Shown in pieces: positions 9,439 through 20,930 of a stretch of DNA of 64,000 nucleotides. The notes under the pieces were generated by a model. It searched no databases. It saw nothing but the letters and a program-made list of their open reading frames with translations, and was not told the origin of the DNA. Source of the stretch: Zopfochytrium polystomum (Eukaryota > Chytridiomycota > Chytridiomycetes > Chytridiales > Chytridiaceae); the NCBI GenBank assembly GCA_025765615.1, contig JAIVFJ010000022.1, forward strand, positions 1 through 64,000. The letters are read 5' to 3'. Position numbers and translations under genes: made by a program. Position 1 is the stretch's first letter. Every line of letters begins with the position of its first letter.

Positions 9439-10907
9439 ATGTCCCCTCCACAACGCACGGGCCACACGGGCCACGCCGCGCGACCCAACCCGCTCCGCAC
9501 GATCCCCATCATCCACTCGATCGTCTCGGTGCACTTGGACGCACGCGACCGGTACCGCCTCGCGACGCTCTTCCGGCTCCTTCCAGAGCAGGTCGACGCG
9601 TTCATCGGCGACAGATATTGTCCGTTTGACGACGCCAGCGTCCGCGGCGCCGACGAGGAGTTCCTGGACGCCATGCTAGAGCGGTGTCCGTTGCGCGATC
9701 TGCACATTTCAGCCCCTCCGCGACCGCCATCGCCGCCACCATCGCCGCCGACGCCGCCGTCGCCCTCGACGAAAATGTGAGGAAAAATGGGAACTCGCTT
9801 TCGTTTGCAGCTGATAACTCATGCAACCGTTCTCCCGTTGCCCTTCATCCCTCCAATAAACGCTTTGCAGGAGCCAGAAGGCGATAGACGTCAACCTCGC
9901 CACAATGGAATACTACTCCATGGCGTGCGTGAAACAAAAATCGGATCGCCTATCTTTCTAATAACCGGGCCTTCATCCTTAACATCTGCAGGCGGCGGCA
10001 CACTTGCACACTTAGACTACCTTCATGCCCGGCTCAAGACAATCGCTACACAACCCGCGCGATGGACCAATCCAGCGCGGCGGGGCACGTGCACGTGCTC
10101 TCGTGGTGGAAGAAATGCGGGCTTCCACTCAAATACACATCGGCGGCGCTGGACGATGCGACGGCGGCGGACCAGGTGGCGGTGCTGCAGTGGTGGCGCG
10201 ACAGCGGGCTGCCGCTGCAATACACTCACGCGGCGGTGCATCGCGGCAGCAAGCTCCACGCGTTCGCGGCGCTGGGGTGGTGGCGCGACAGCGGGCTGGA
10301 GGTGCGGTACGATGCGAAAGCGGTGGACACCGCGTCGCTTGCGGGCGACGTGGAGGCGCTGTCGTGGTGGCGGGGCTGCGGGATGGAGGTGCGGCGGTCG
10401 CCGACGCTGATGGACACGCTGACGTCGTTCCGAAAGGTGGATGCGCTGGAGTGGTGGCGGGGCAGCGGGCTGGTGCTGCCGTACACGGCGAACGCGATGA
10501 ACTTTGCGAGCAGGAACGGGAGCGTGGAGGTGTTGGAGTGGTGGCGGCGGAGCGGGGTCGAGCTGAAGTACACCGAGTACGCGGTCGATATGGCCAGCAG
10601 CAACGGGCACGTGAGGGTTCTGGAGTGGTGGCGGCGGAGCGGGCTGGAGATGCGGTACTCGGAGGATGCGTTGGTGTGGGCCACGCGGTGCGGGGAGGTT
10701 GAGGTGCTGCGGTGGTGGTTGGGCAGCGCGCTGGAGCTGAAGTTTGACCCCCGGACTGTCCTGAAGGCGGCGGGGGAGCATGCGTCGGTGGAAGCCGTGG
10801 CCTGGTGGTTGGAGAGCGGATTGCTGGAGGAGAGGAAGGAGGCGGCGGCGGCGGCGGAGAACTCGCTGCTCACATGGTTCTCGTCTCTGTTCGATTGGAA
10901 TGCCTAG
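9439..10907 (+). CDS. 'WW' ankyrin-like repeat protein
   Basis: Three exons (9439-9776, 9871-9924, 9992-10907) give 435 residues, and the exon sum is a whole number of codons. The first exon carries an F-box-like N-terminus (IPIIHSIVSVHLDARDRYRL) and a Pro-rich end. The third exon encodes at least eight repeats of about 33 residues with the pattern VLEWWRRSGLELKYT...AMDxAS, where each unit has a Trp-Trp pair followed by SG and a hydrophobic-Tyr-Thr motif. Such repeats are related to ankyrin repeats and are, to my knowledge, expanded in chytrids. A protein-interaction scaffold is likely; the partner is unknown. High GC and triplet-rich DNA keep other frames open as shadows. Confidence 0.75.
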
Positions 10908-11315
10908 GCGGCATTCTCCTCGTTCGTCAATCGACCAGAACAGCCGTTATAATTTAATGCACATGAGAGTCTCATACATAATGTAACGTTGTACCAGTAT
11001 GAACCAGAGTATGAACCTCGATTCCCTCGTATCTCCCCCCGCCGAGCAACCCGACCGAACCTCGGAGCTTGCATGAGTAAGACACGCTCGGCGTTGTGAA
11101 TCGACAAGCACGCACACAAGAGCAAGCAACCATGAGACCCGACGATCGTGATTAGTTATTGTATCTTCGTTGTTTATCTGATTTCCAGCAGTGTGGTGAG
11201 ACAGAGATATCGTATCATATCATCAAACCCCTAATCTTGTCCGTCCTTTCCCCTTTTGCATTTCATTCACCGTCTCCCTCAGCCCCCACGCAAACACCAG
11301 CACGCACCGGTGACC

Positions 11316-11363
<48 letters not shown>

Positions 11364-11380
11364 ACACAGCCAGAGTCCTC
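10908..11380. other. intergenic with (CA)n microsatellite
   Basis: Contains a (CA)20 tract at about 11320-11359 that ends roughly 20 bp before the start codon of the first transporter gene, so it lies in its 5' untranslated region or promoter. Confidence 0.7.
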
Positions 11381-13614
11381 ATGCCCACATTCTCAGCCAC
11401 CACCACCACCGCGCAAGCGTCGTCCGCACTTGCGACGACGACATGCCACCACGTCTCCCACACAGACGACGACGGCGCCGACGAGGCCGTCGCCGAATTC
11501 CTCGCCTCGTCGCCGCCCATCGGGAACGGCAACGACCGTCTTCCACGCGTAGAACCGCTGTCGGTCGCAGACGACGACGATCTCGCGGAGCCGCTCGCGG
11601 GACAGGAAGGTAAGCGTCGGTCGGGTTTTACGCCCGTCTCTTGCGCTTGCTGACAAAACCAAAACAACCGAACAGCGTTCGAATCGTACCCGGACGGCGG
11701 GCGGGAGGCTTGGACGGTCGTCGCGGCGTGCTTCGCCCTGTTCACGACGCTTGGCGGGATCTTCGCATGTACTTGCATCCTTTCTGCCCCCCCAGGTTTG
11801 TTATGCTCACTCACCCACTACCCAAAACACACAAAAAAGGGGGCGTCCTTCAGGACCGCTTCGTCTCCGACGGTCTCGCGCCAGCGTCGACGATGGTCTG
11901 GGTAGGATCGGTGCAGGCGAGCTTCGAGGCGATGATCGCGGTGCCGGGGGCGCGGCTGGTCGCGGAGTACGGGCCGGTAATGATCACCAATCCCACTCCC
12001 CCTGGTTACCTTACCTCCCCATCTGCTGACCGTGCTCCCCCAGCGCCGCATTGCGATCGTCGGAACGCTCCTGGTCGCCGCGGGCCCCGTCCTCGCGAGC
12101 TTTTGCACGGGAAGTGTTCCGGGGCTGATCGTGACGGAAGGCAAGTGATTTTTTTTTATTCAAATGTCTTCGGGGTAGAGTCCCTCTGACACGCACCAAA
12201 CATAGGCATCCTGTTCGGCCTCGGCCAAGCGCTCTGCTACTTTGCCGCGGCAATGCTGCCGTCGGCGTATTTCCTGCGGCGGCGGAACCTAGCGTGAGTC
12301 GCCTCTCTTGCACACCCCCCTGACCCCTCCTCCCGACTCACTCACCTGCACGTACAAAGGACGGGTATCGTCTTCGCCGGGTCGGGCGTAGGCGGCGCGT
12401 TCTACAGCCTCCTGGCGGCCTTTCTCCTTTCGTGGCTCAGCTTACGCTGGACGTTGCGCGTCCTCGGCGCTCTCATGCTCCTGGTCAACATCCCGGCGGC
12501 GTTGGTGCTGAGGACGCGCGCGCCGTCGGCAGAGCCGATGGGCGGCGGCGGGTCGGGGAGGCGGATGGTCAAGTGGTGCGTGATTCGTTTACTATCTAAA
12601 TGTATGGTTTGTTGACGGTTGAAGCGTAGGTCCGCGTTCGGCGACCGGCGGTTCACGCTGCTGCTGGTGGGCAGCAGCGTGGCGCTGTTTCCGCTGTTTG
12701 TGCCGCCGTTCTTTTTGCCGCTGTACGCGACGAGCGTGGGGCTGTCGCCTGCAGTGGCGTCGGTCATACTCGCCGGTAAATATTGCTGCGTGGGGCAAAT
12801 GCGGGCTTTCACAATCCACTCAACCCATGCCCCTCTCCCACTCTGACAATGAGGCTTCAACCTGTCGAGCGCCGTCGGTCGGCTGGGGTTCGGGCTGTTT
12901 GCGGACTCGCTTTTGGGCAGCTTGAACACGCTGGTGGTGTGTCTGCTGCTGGTCGGCGTGTCGACGCTGGCGATCTGGCCGGTGGCGACGACGATTGGGC
13001 CGTTGTGAGTTTCCGCCCGTTCGCGTTTTTGTGAAGCGCCTTTTGCGAAACGCGGCTATTTTTTTGTTCTCTTGAAATCGTTTCTAGTCCTTACACTTCT
13101 TGCTTCTCCCCGCGCCCCGACCAGGATTGTGTTTGCCGTGGTGAACGGTCTCTGCGCGGGTGAGTCGTCCGCGCTCGTGGTTTGTCCCCACAGAAACTGA
13201 TAAAAACTCAAACGTCTTCCAGGTGGCATGTTCAGCCTGATCCCCGGGACGGTCGCCAACATCTTTGGGAGCCGCGACTTAAGCGAGTTCTTCAGCCTGA
13301 GTACTGCCCTTTCAGCTTTCTTCAAAAAGACTTCTCTCCATCCTCACCCCAACTCCCCACAACTCCCACTTTGAACAAAAAAAACAAACAACAAACCACC
13401 CCCCCCGGGCTCAGTCGTCTTCTTCTGGCTGCCCGGGTACTTTCTCGGCTCGCCGATTGCGGGGTATCTCCTGCAAGCGTTCGGCGGGCCGGAAGCGGGT
13501 CTCGCGGCGTACAGGCCGGCGATTTTCTACTCTGGCGCTCTGTCGCTGGCGTCGGCGGGGTGCGTGCTGGCGGTGAGGGTGATCCAGGACAGGCGGTTGT
13601 TCAAAAAGATTTGA
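11381..13614 (+). CDS. MFS transporter, monocarboxylate-transporter-like (tandem copy 1)
   Basis: Eleven exons (11381-11609, 11676-11768, 11840-11976, 12044-12140, 12206-12293, 12360-12575, 12630-12775, 12854-13004, 13125-13159, 13223-13300, 13415-13614) give 489 residues. An acidic cytosolic N-terminus of about 80 residues precedes the start of TM1 (FESYPDGGREAWTVVAACF). The expected MCT-type features follow: GVLQDRF after TM1, a PSAYFLRRRNLA loop, a central basic loop, and a second six-helix half starting FTLLLVGSSVALFPLF. It probably moves a small carboxylate or a similar solute across the plasma membrane or an organelle membrane; the substrate cannot be read. Intron 4 is GC-AG (GCAAGT at 12141). 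The neighbour at 14299 is a tandem duplicate. Confidence 0.88.
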
Positions 13615-14298
13615 TTGGGGAGTTTGTCGTTCTGTTTGTTTGTCGCCGGGTTGGTCGTCAAAGTAAACAAAAAGGAAACCTCTCTCGACAAATCGCAATT
13701 TTGCACGCGCTCTCTGTTTCTTTCTTTGGCCAGCCGGCCAACAAGCGGCACGCCAAACTCGCTTGCGAGTTGAGTGCTGGAAGCAACCAGCCGTCCCCCA
13801 ACCAGCAAACGGAACCGAGCGAACGTCGCGCCGCAAGGGGCTCATAGGGCGGTGTGGAGGAAGGGGATTGTCGCACGTTACCCTCTCTCTCCTTCTCTCT
13901 CTCTCTCTCTCATGAGAAGAAGAAGCCAGAGTCAAACAGGTAGAAGGTAAGGGTAGGTTATTTAGTTGAAGTCGGAAAAGGAAAGAAAAGAGGAAAAGGC
14001 AGTTAATAAGGGGGATCTGATCACGGCTTCGGCGTTTCGGCGTTGATTGGCAAAGACGACTGTGATTCACTACTCCTGTTGTGGCTGAGGGTGTGTGTGC
14101 ATGTGTGCGTGACTCTTTCGTCTGTCGGTCGGGTCGGACAATGAAAAAAAGGAAACACAAAAAGAAAAGAAAAAAAGAAAGCAAGATGGAAAGAAAAGAA
14201 AAAGTAAAGACACAAAAACCCTATAATAACAAAAGCCCATATTAAATATTGACACAATAAAGTTTCGTTTCTCCCAACCCGACCAGCAGCAGCAGCAA
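13615..14298. other. spacer between tandem transporter genes
   Basis: Contains a (CT)n tract (13881-13911) and A-rich runs. No gene recognised; it presumably holds the terminator of the first transporter gene and the promoter of the second. Confidence 0.5.
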
Positions 14299-16757
14299 AT
14301 GCCCGACCCAGCCGCCGCCGCCGCCGCCGCCGCCAGCACCGGCAGCACCGCCGCCTCTTCGCCGCCATCGCCGCCATCGCCGCCGCCGTCAACCACACGG
14401 AGAAACAGCCAGGATGACTCCATCTGGCTCGCATCCTCGTCGTCGTCATCGTCGCCGTCCGCGTTCCAGGCCATGTCGTTTGCCGAAGACAGCGGCCACC
14501 ACCACAACAACCACAACAACCACCACAGCCATGACGCGCACGCGTCGGACCACGATCTGGACCAGATGGACCAGCCGCTGGCCGGGAAAGAAGGTTCGAC
14601 CCCCACGCACGCACACCAAACTCGCTCGCGCAAAAACGCCCCCACCGCAGACACTGATCCTCGCCCCACTGTTTGAACACGGTTTTAGCATTCGAGTCGT
14701 ACCCAGACGGCGGGCGCGACGCGTGGACGGTGGTCATCGCGTGCTTTGCGCTGTTCACGACCATCGGCGGGCTCTACTCTTGTACGTCGTGCGCCCAAAT
14801 TCTTTTTCTCGCCCTTTTTCTTTTTCTTTTTTTTTTTTTTTTTTTTTGGTTTGACGTGCCGCTTTATTTGTTTTTGCAGGGGGCGTCTTTCAGGACCGCC
14901 TCGTATCGGACGGAGTCGCGCCGGCATCGACGCTGGCGTGGATCGGCTCGCTGCAGGCGAGCATCGAGGCCATGATCGCGCTGCCTGGCGCCCGGCTCGT
15001 CGCTGCGTACGGCCCGGTAAGCAACAGGCCGGTCTTTTGCCCGGCGCTGGATAACAGACTGACCTTACCCCCCGGTTCCCTCGCTGTTCAGCGCCGCGTC
15101 GCCCTCCTCGGCACCGCACTCGTGACGGCCGGCCCGGTGCTCGCGAGCTTTTGTCCGACCAGCGTGGCGGGGCTGATCGTAACGCAAGGTGTGTGTGCTT
15201 TGAAAGGTTCCGCGATGAAAGTAATTCCTCATGCGGAAACACATAGGAATCATATACGGCCTCGGCCTCGGACTGCTCTACTTTGCCGCCGCGACGCTAC
15301 CGTCCGCGTACTTTCTCCGCCGCCGGAACCTCGCGTGAGCAATCCCGCACCCCTGACCGCAGTCAATCATGCCTCTCTTTCTCCTCCACCTAACATAACC
15401 CCGCCCCCACAGAACCGGCATCGTCTACGCCGGCGCTGGGATCGGCGGCGCCGTGTACAGCGTGCTGGCGGCGCGGCTGCTCGAGACGGTCAGCGTGGCT
15501 TGGACGCTGCGGTGCGTTGCGCTGCTCTCGCTGCTGGTGAACGCGCCGGCAGTGGCGGTGCTTCGGTCGCGGGCGGAGCCGGAGCCGTTCCTGGCGCGCG
15601 GGAAGCGGATGGTGAATTGGTACGTGCGTGCTGTGTTCGTGCGCCCGTGTGTGCTGTGTGTGGCTCTTTGCGCTCCTTGTGAACTTACAACAAAAACAAA
15701 AAAAAAAAAAAAAGGTCCGCGTTCAAGGACCGACGCTTCGCGTTGCTGGTGGTCGGCAGCTCGATCGCGCTGTTCCCGCTATTCGTGCCGCCGTTCTTCT
15801 TGCCGCTGTACGCCGGCAGCGTGGGCCTGTCGCCGGCCGTGTCGTCCGTCATCCTCGCCGGTCTGTACAATTGTTTGCCACCGTTCGTCCCCGCTCCGTC
15901 CGCCCCCTCGCGACACCTCACACTCGAAAACCTGAAACCCCCCAAAAAACCGAATCCGCAACCCCCCCTGCTCACTTCCACCAACATACCCAGGCTTCAA
16001 CCTCGCCAGCGCGATCGGCCGGCTGGGGTTCGGGCTGTTCGCCGACTCGCTGCTGGGCAGCCTCAACACGCTGGTGGTGTGCCTGCTGCTCGTCGGCGTC
16101 TCGACGCTCGTGATTTGGCCGCTGGCGACCACGGCCGCTCCGCTGTGGGTGCTTCTTCTCCCGTTTTCTTTTTTTTTTTTTTTTTTTTTTTTTTGTTTTG
16201 TTTTACTCTGCATTCGTCTTTGATCGTGGTTGTTAAGACCTAACCCCACGTCGCCTTTGGCATCTGCACAGCATCGCGTTCGCCGTCGTCAACGGGCTCT
16301 GCTCCGGTAACGGCTTAAATTCGCCGCCACTGGTGTTCGTACTCACCCGTTTTTACCCCACCCAAAAGGCGGCATGTTCAGCCTCTTCCCCGGCACGGTC
16401 GCAAACATCTTTGGCAGCCGCGACCTCGGGCAGTTCTTCAGCTTAAGTACTGACCCCCCTCCCTTGTCTTTTTTTCTTACTTTCTCTCCTCCGAGTACTC
16501 TAACCCCTTCCTTCCCCACTTCCCAACCCTCTCCCCCATTCACACACTCACACACAGTCGTCTTCTTCTGGCTCCCGGGCTACTTCCTCGGCTCGCCGAT
16601 CGCGGGGTACCTCCTGCAAGCGTACGGCGGGCCGGAGGCCGGGCTCGGCGCGTACCGGCCGGCCATCTTCTACTCGGGCGCGCTGTCGCTGACGGCGGCG
16701 GGGTGCGTGCTGGCGGTGCGGGTGCTGCAGGATCGAAGGCTGTTTAAGAAGATATAA
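14299..16757 (+). CDS. MFS transporter, monocarboxylate-transporter-like (tandem copy 2)
   Basis: Eleven exons (14299-14593, 14689-14781, 14880-15016, 15092-15188, 15247-15334, 15413-15619, 15715-15860, 15994-16144, 16272-16306, 16369-16446, 16558-16757) give 508 residues. Exons 2-5 and 7-11 have exactly the lengths of those in the gene at 11381-13614, so this is a tandem duplicate. The N-terminal tail differs: poly-Ala, poly-Ser and a His/Asn-rich stretch (HHHNNHNNHHSHDAH) that could bind metal or simply reflect triplet expansion. The 12-helix core matches copy 1 closely (SWGVFQDR, SAYFLRRRNLA, SLNTLVVCLLLVG). Introns have diverged in sequence and hold long T- or A-runs. Substrate unknown. 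Confidence 0.88.
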
Positions 16758-17336
16758 GGTCGAGCCACCTGCCCACCTGCAACCCTCCCTACCTAATTTT
16801 GACTTTCCTCCGTTCTTGTTCGCAGCACGTCTACCTTTTCCCCAAACTTTACTTCTTCAACATCATCAGAGGGCACCCATTCTTGTTTTTCTCAAGACAC
16901 CGCTGAAAAAAAAAAAATAAAAAAATAAAAACATAAGGGCCTGTTTGGCTGCGGGACGGTTTTTCACAGAAGCGCCAGAAATTTTTCCACAGGTGCCAGT
17001 TGTTGCAGAGCTGTTTTGGTCAAAAAAAAATTGCTGGCAACAACGACGACTGTTGCAACAAAATTGACAGTTCCAATTGGCGTTTGGCAAAACGAAAAAC
17101 AGCAGACAACACAAACAACAACATCACTCGCTGCCGCCGCTTCTGCCGGCCACTGTCTCAGCCTCCTGCTCTGGTATGACACTACCTGCGATCCACAACG
17201 TTGAATTTTCATCTCCTATGTTCCGCTGATGGTCCTTTCTATTTACCTTGCTGCTGCATACGTTTGACTGTCAACCCTCGTGGCAGTCAGCACAACCATC
17301 AGAGCAGCATCATCCAATAAGACGGATCTACGTAGG

Positions 17337-18702
17337 ATGGATCTACAGATCCCCACACACAGGAAGCGGATCGTGGCAGCAGCTGGTGCTATGATGATCT
17401 TTGATGCAGTGGCATCATACTGGGAAACTCTTGTCGAGAGCTTTCTTACCAAAGTGCCGATGCGAACAGCTGGTCTACCTGGCGAAGTGTATGTTCAGAA
17501 TATTCTGAGCAGTCCCAACCTGCGTCTTGTGCTTGAGATTGTGCGCATGCCACGGTCTGTTTTCTTGCGGTTTGCACAGATCCTTATGAGCAAGTGCCGT
17601 CTCAAGGGCTCGCGGCAAGCTTCTGTGGAGCACAAGCTATTCGTGTTTCTGTACATTGTTGGAGGTGGCAAGTCAAGTCGTGATGCCCAGGAGACTTTCC
17701 AGCATTCTGGAGAGACAGTCCATCGATATTTCCATGAGGTTCTCCGATCGTGCAGAAGGTTTGCAATGCTTCCAATGGTTATTCAACCACCTTCCGAAGA
17801 GATCGAGTTCCCGCGAGAGAGGAAACGTGATCGGCGATTCTTCCCCTACTTTAAGGACTGTATTGGAGCAATTGATGGCACGCACATTCCTGCACACGTA
17901 CCAACCACTACACACGGCCCATTTCGAAATCGGAAGGGATTTTTGAGCCAGAATGTCCTGTTGGCATGTACACTGGACAGCTGCTTGTTTCAGTTTGTTT
18001 TCCCAGGGTACGAAGGAAGTGCTGCTGACACAACAGTGCTCCGGAAGGCGCGGGAATCCGCGTTGTTTCCGTCTGTGCCAGGTAAATTCTTTCTAGCAGA
18101 TGCTGGCTATCCACTGTCAATGGATGCACTTGTTCCATATCGGGGTGTCCGCTACCACTTGAAGGAATGGGGATCAGCAAATGTCGAGTGAGTAGTTGCT
18201 TCATGTTGTACTTTCTTTATTAAGTCCGGGCTCTCGTAGACCAGATGATCCAAAGGAGCTTTTCAACCTTCGGCACTCGCAGCTACGGAATGCCATTGAG
18301 CGAGCTATCGGCATACTGAAGGGCCGCTTTCGAATTTTGCAGTCGCCACCTCAGTACGATTTTGAGAAAGTCCAAGTTCCCTTGGTTACTGTTACGTGCG
18401 CCCTACACAATTTCATAACAATCAATCGGCTGAGAGAAGATGATGACAATATTGCAGAATATTTGGCCGAGTTCCGCGATCGTCAGTTGCAGGAGGAATT
18501 GCAACAAAAACGGAACCGACGTCGTGAGCAGCGTGCTCGTGAGGCAGCAGCCGCAAATGAGGAAGCTAGAACTGGTTATTTAGCCAGGTACCGTGAGGCT
18601 GCTGAATTTCGGGACAAGCTCGCAGAGAAGATGTGGGAGGACTATCAAACACGTCGAAAAAGCCATCGTCTGATTGACAGACGGGAGCTGATGTCTCAAT
18701 GA
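17337..18702 (+). CDS. Harbinger transposase (DDE nuclease, DDE_Tnp_4 type)
   Basis: Two exons (17337-18187, 18240-18702) give 437 residues from the first ATG in frame. An N-terminal helix-turn-helix-like segment (FLRFAQILMSKC...LFVFLYIVGGGKSSRDAQETF) precedes the catalytic core. The first Asp is in CIGAIDGTHIP, the second in GSAADTTVL, and the Glu in NAIERAIGILKGRFR. All three DDE residues are present. The C-terminal tail is highly charged and Glu/Arg/Gln-rich, probably coiled coil. It cuts and joins the element ends. The intron lies between the second Asp and the Glu. No stop or frameshift is seen. Confidence 0.9.
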
Positions 18703-18748
18703 AAACTCGGGTTTATTTGATATTTTTGGGCCATTGGGTGTCTAGACA

Positions 18749-20052
18749 CTAATTAGCTGACTGGTTGAGCTCGCTCAACAGCCATGTAAGGCGAATAGAA
18801 TGGTGAATATTGTTGAAGAGGCGGGCTTTACAAGCATCACCCATAAGTAAAATAGAACCGCTAAGAAGCAGATTTTGGTCAACAGTGGCTGGGTCCTCAT
18901 CAGCAAGGGTATTGAGGCTTCGAACTGCCATGACGCACTCATCATTGTCGGACAAAGCGAAGGTCGGCACAACCGGCTTTTCCATTCCAAGTGCGGCAAC
19001 AAGTGAAGATATACCCGCCTTAATGCCGTCGTTGATCACGTTGCTCGCTCGAACAACTGCTGATCTCTCCCGCACACGGATCGACTGCTGTCTCCCCTGC
19101 TCATCTGACTCGCCAACAAAAGTATCGCTTTCGCTTGATGCTTTGGGCTTAGCATTGGTATCGGGAGAGTCTTCACGTCTTGGTGTGTATTTACCCGTTG
19201 CTCTGGTTCCTGTAAATCTCCGTTAACGGTTGACAAAGGTGAACCTAACACCAACCCAAATCATACCTCCAACTAGACCATCTACAGTGTCATAGAACGG
19301 GAACTTCAGCTTTTTGAAACGCCTGCGGTTTCTCCCTGCCTTTCCAGATAGTGTTACAGATAATCAACAGTAAGAGCAAGCAAGACTAGCTACCTTGATC
19401 CATTCCTCCCAAACGACTTTGCTGGGCTGGACCAACATCCCTTTCACATCATCCCATCCCCAGCCGGATCCACCATCGCTACTTCGCAATTTTTTCAATG
19501 TATCGAAGTCTGATGTGATCTGAGTGTTGAGTCAAACAGGCTGGTAGGGCATTTTCACACTCAACCTACTCTGTTCCACTTGCTGATTAGCTGCTTCACA
19601 GACGCATTCTGCCCACTTCCCTTGTTGAACGACGATTGCACAATTGTCCACTCGGATTTCTTCAGGTTGTTGTCAGCAGTACGGTTTGGAAGCTGATTAT
19701 ACGCCTCTACAAGGGCGGATTCAAGATCGAGAGTCCACTTGAAGCGATCAGACTTGCTGGCAACCCCACTTCCAGAACTGGAATCGCTGTTGGAGTCACT
19801 GTCGGAGCTGCTGCTGCACTCTTCACTGCTGCTGCTGAGGCTTTGGGAGCAATCTCTTGAGGCTGTGGTACTGCTTGCAGCTGATGATGTTCCAACTGAT
19901 GAGGCCTCAGGGATCCCAACAGCTGCTCGCCCTCCATTTTCCTCGGCCTGCGCTGCCTTCGGTGGGTTGACTCGTAGGCGCTTTCGGGTGTGCGAGCTGC
20001 TGCTCTTCTTCTTTGACTTCTTTGACTTGGAGGGTTTGCCTGATTTGCCCAT
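18749..20052 (-). CDS. Myb/SANT-like protein of Harbinger element 1
   Basis: Four exons (20052-19570, 19519-19394, 19339-19267, 19209-18749) give 380 residues. A Lys/Ser-rich basic N-terminus (nuclear localisation signal-like KSKKSKKKSSSS) and an acidic poly-Ser stretch precede the SANT-like domain (about residues 125-195: FKWTLDLESALVEAYNQLP and the following KSEWTIVQSSFN). Harbinger elements use a partner protein of this kind for DNA binding and nuclear import of the transposase. It converges with the transposase gene inside the same element. The C-terminal 150 residues look helical and may mediate the interaction. Confidence 0.8.
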
Positions 20053-20395
20053 TTTTTGTCGAAGTCCAATCTTGCGGAAACGAAAAACAGGGGAGAGGCT
20101 GTTTTGCGTTTTCACAGGTTTTCATTGTAGCGAAAACTTTTTTTTTCTTGGGTTTTTTGGCCACCAAACAGGCCGCACCACAAAAAAGGGAACAACGAAG
20201 TTGCTTGTGGACAGCCAAACACCCACCTCCACAAGTTTGGGAAACACATGTCAGTCAACTTTTTTCAATTAGTGAAAACAAAAAATTCGTGAAAATCGGC
20301 TGGCGCCAAACAGTCCCTAATAAAATATAATAAAATAAAATAAAAAATAAGATTCATACAACCAATGCTTCCCCTTAGTTCTCCGACGAAATCCT

Positions 20396-20655
20396 CGCGC
20401 GCCGTCCCTCTCTCCGACATGCCCTGGGAGCGCTTCATCCTCGACCACAACCACAACGACAACGACGCCGCCGGCACCATAAACTCCCCGAGCCTCGGCG
20501 GCGTCACCGCCATGGACATCGCGTGCGACGCCCTCGCGTACTGGCGGCGCGCCGACCCATGGACCGACCTCGCCCATTTCGGCGCCCCGGGCCCGGCCCC
20601 GCTGAAACCCTCCCCCCGCGCCCGCGCCGTCGTCCTCCACCGCGTCGTCGTCGCC
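20396..20655 (+). pseudogene. fragment of the F-box/ankyrin gene at 6559-8430
   Basis: The peptide from MPWERFILD through GAPGPAPLKPSPRA matches the middle of the gene at 6559-8430 almost residue for residue, with a 7-codon deletion after MPWER. The homology starts near 20396 and stops near 20655, where unrelated sequence follows (frame ends at 20706). There is no F-box and no C-terminal part, so it is a dispersed gene fragment. It starts only about 80 bp after the end of Harbinger element 1. Confidence 0.8.
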
Positions 20656-20750
20656 AAGGCTCCAAAGTGTTTGCAGGATTTTGAGGAAGTAGCATTCGAC
20701 GTGTAGACAAATTACTTAATAGTTATTGCTTCATTTCTTTTCTTGTGCTG

Positions 20751-20930
20751 AGTATGTAGAGGCTCTGCTGTCGGACGCACTGCCTCAGCTCGACATTCTG
20801 GTATGGCAGCCTTGACCGGCACCGCGACCACATCGACAAATACGTTTGCCCACGACGTCTGCAATTGTCGCCACAACCCCCTGTACTCACTCTCGCATTT
20901 CCGCGCATGCTCTTGTACTCGCGGAGGAAA
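20751..20930. other. paralogue of the LINE insertion site, unoccupied
   Basis: This sequence matches the left flank of the LINE pair (32437-32504, AGTATGTAGAGGCTCTG to CAGCCTTGAC) and the right flank (40913-41010, CACCGCGACCACATCG onward) as one continuous block. CCTTGAC and CACCGCG are here separated only by CGG. A minus-strand frame through it reads like protein (EHARKCESEYRGLWRQLQ), so it may be a fragment of a repeated gene. Confidence 0.8.

Larger units (their letters stand above)
16937..20317. mobile_element. PIF/Harbinger DNA transposon 1, apparently complete
   Basis: 3,381 bp. The left end GGGCCTGTTTGG (16937) and the right end CCAAACAGTCCC (ending 20317) are imperfect terminal inverted repeats of about 30 bp. 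Both ends are flanked by TAA (16934-16936 and 20318-20320), the 3-bp target duplication typical of this superfamily. Inside are a DDE transposase on the plus strand and a Myb/SANT-like protein on the minus strand, convergent with 46 bp between stops. Both genes can be spliced to full-length products, so the element may be autonomous. Confidence 0.92.

Noticed and set aside
10023..10781. Minus-strand 252-codon frame over the WW-repeat gene
   Set aside because: It is the antisense of a 99-bp-type repeat and consists of Pro/His/Gln repeats.
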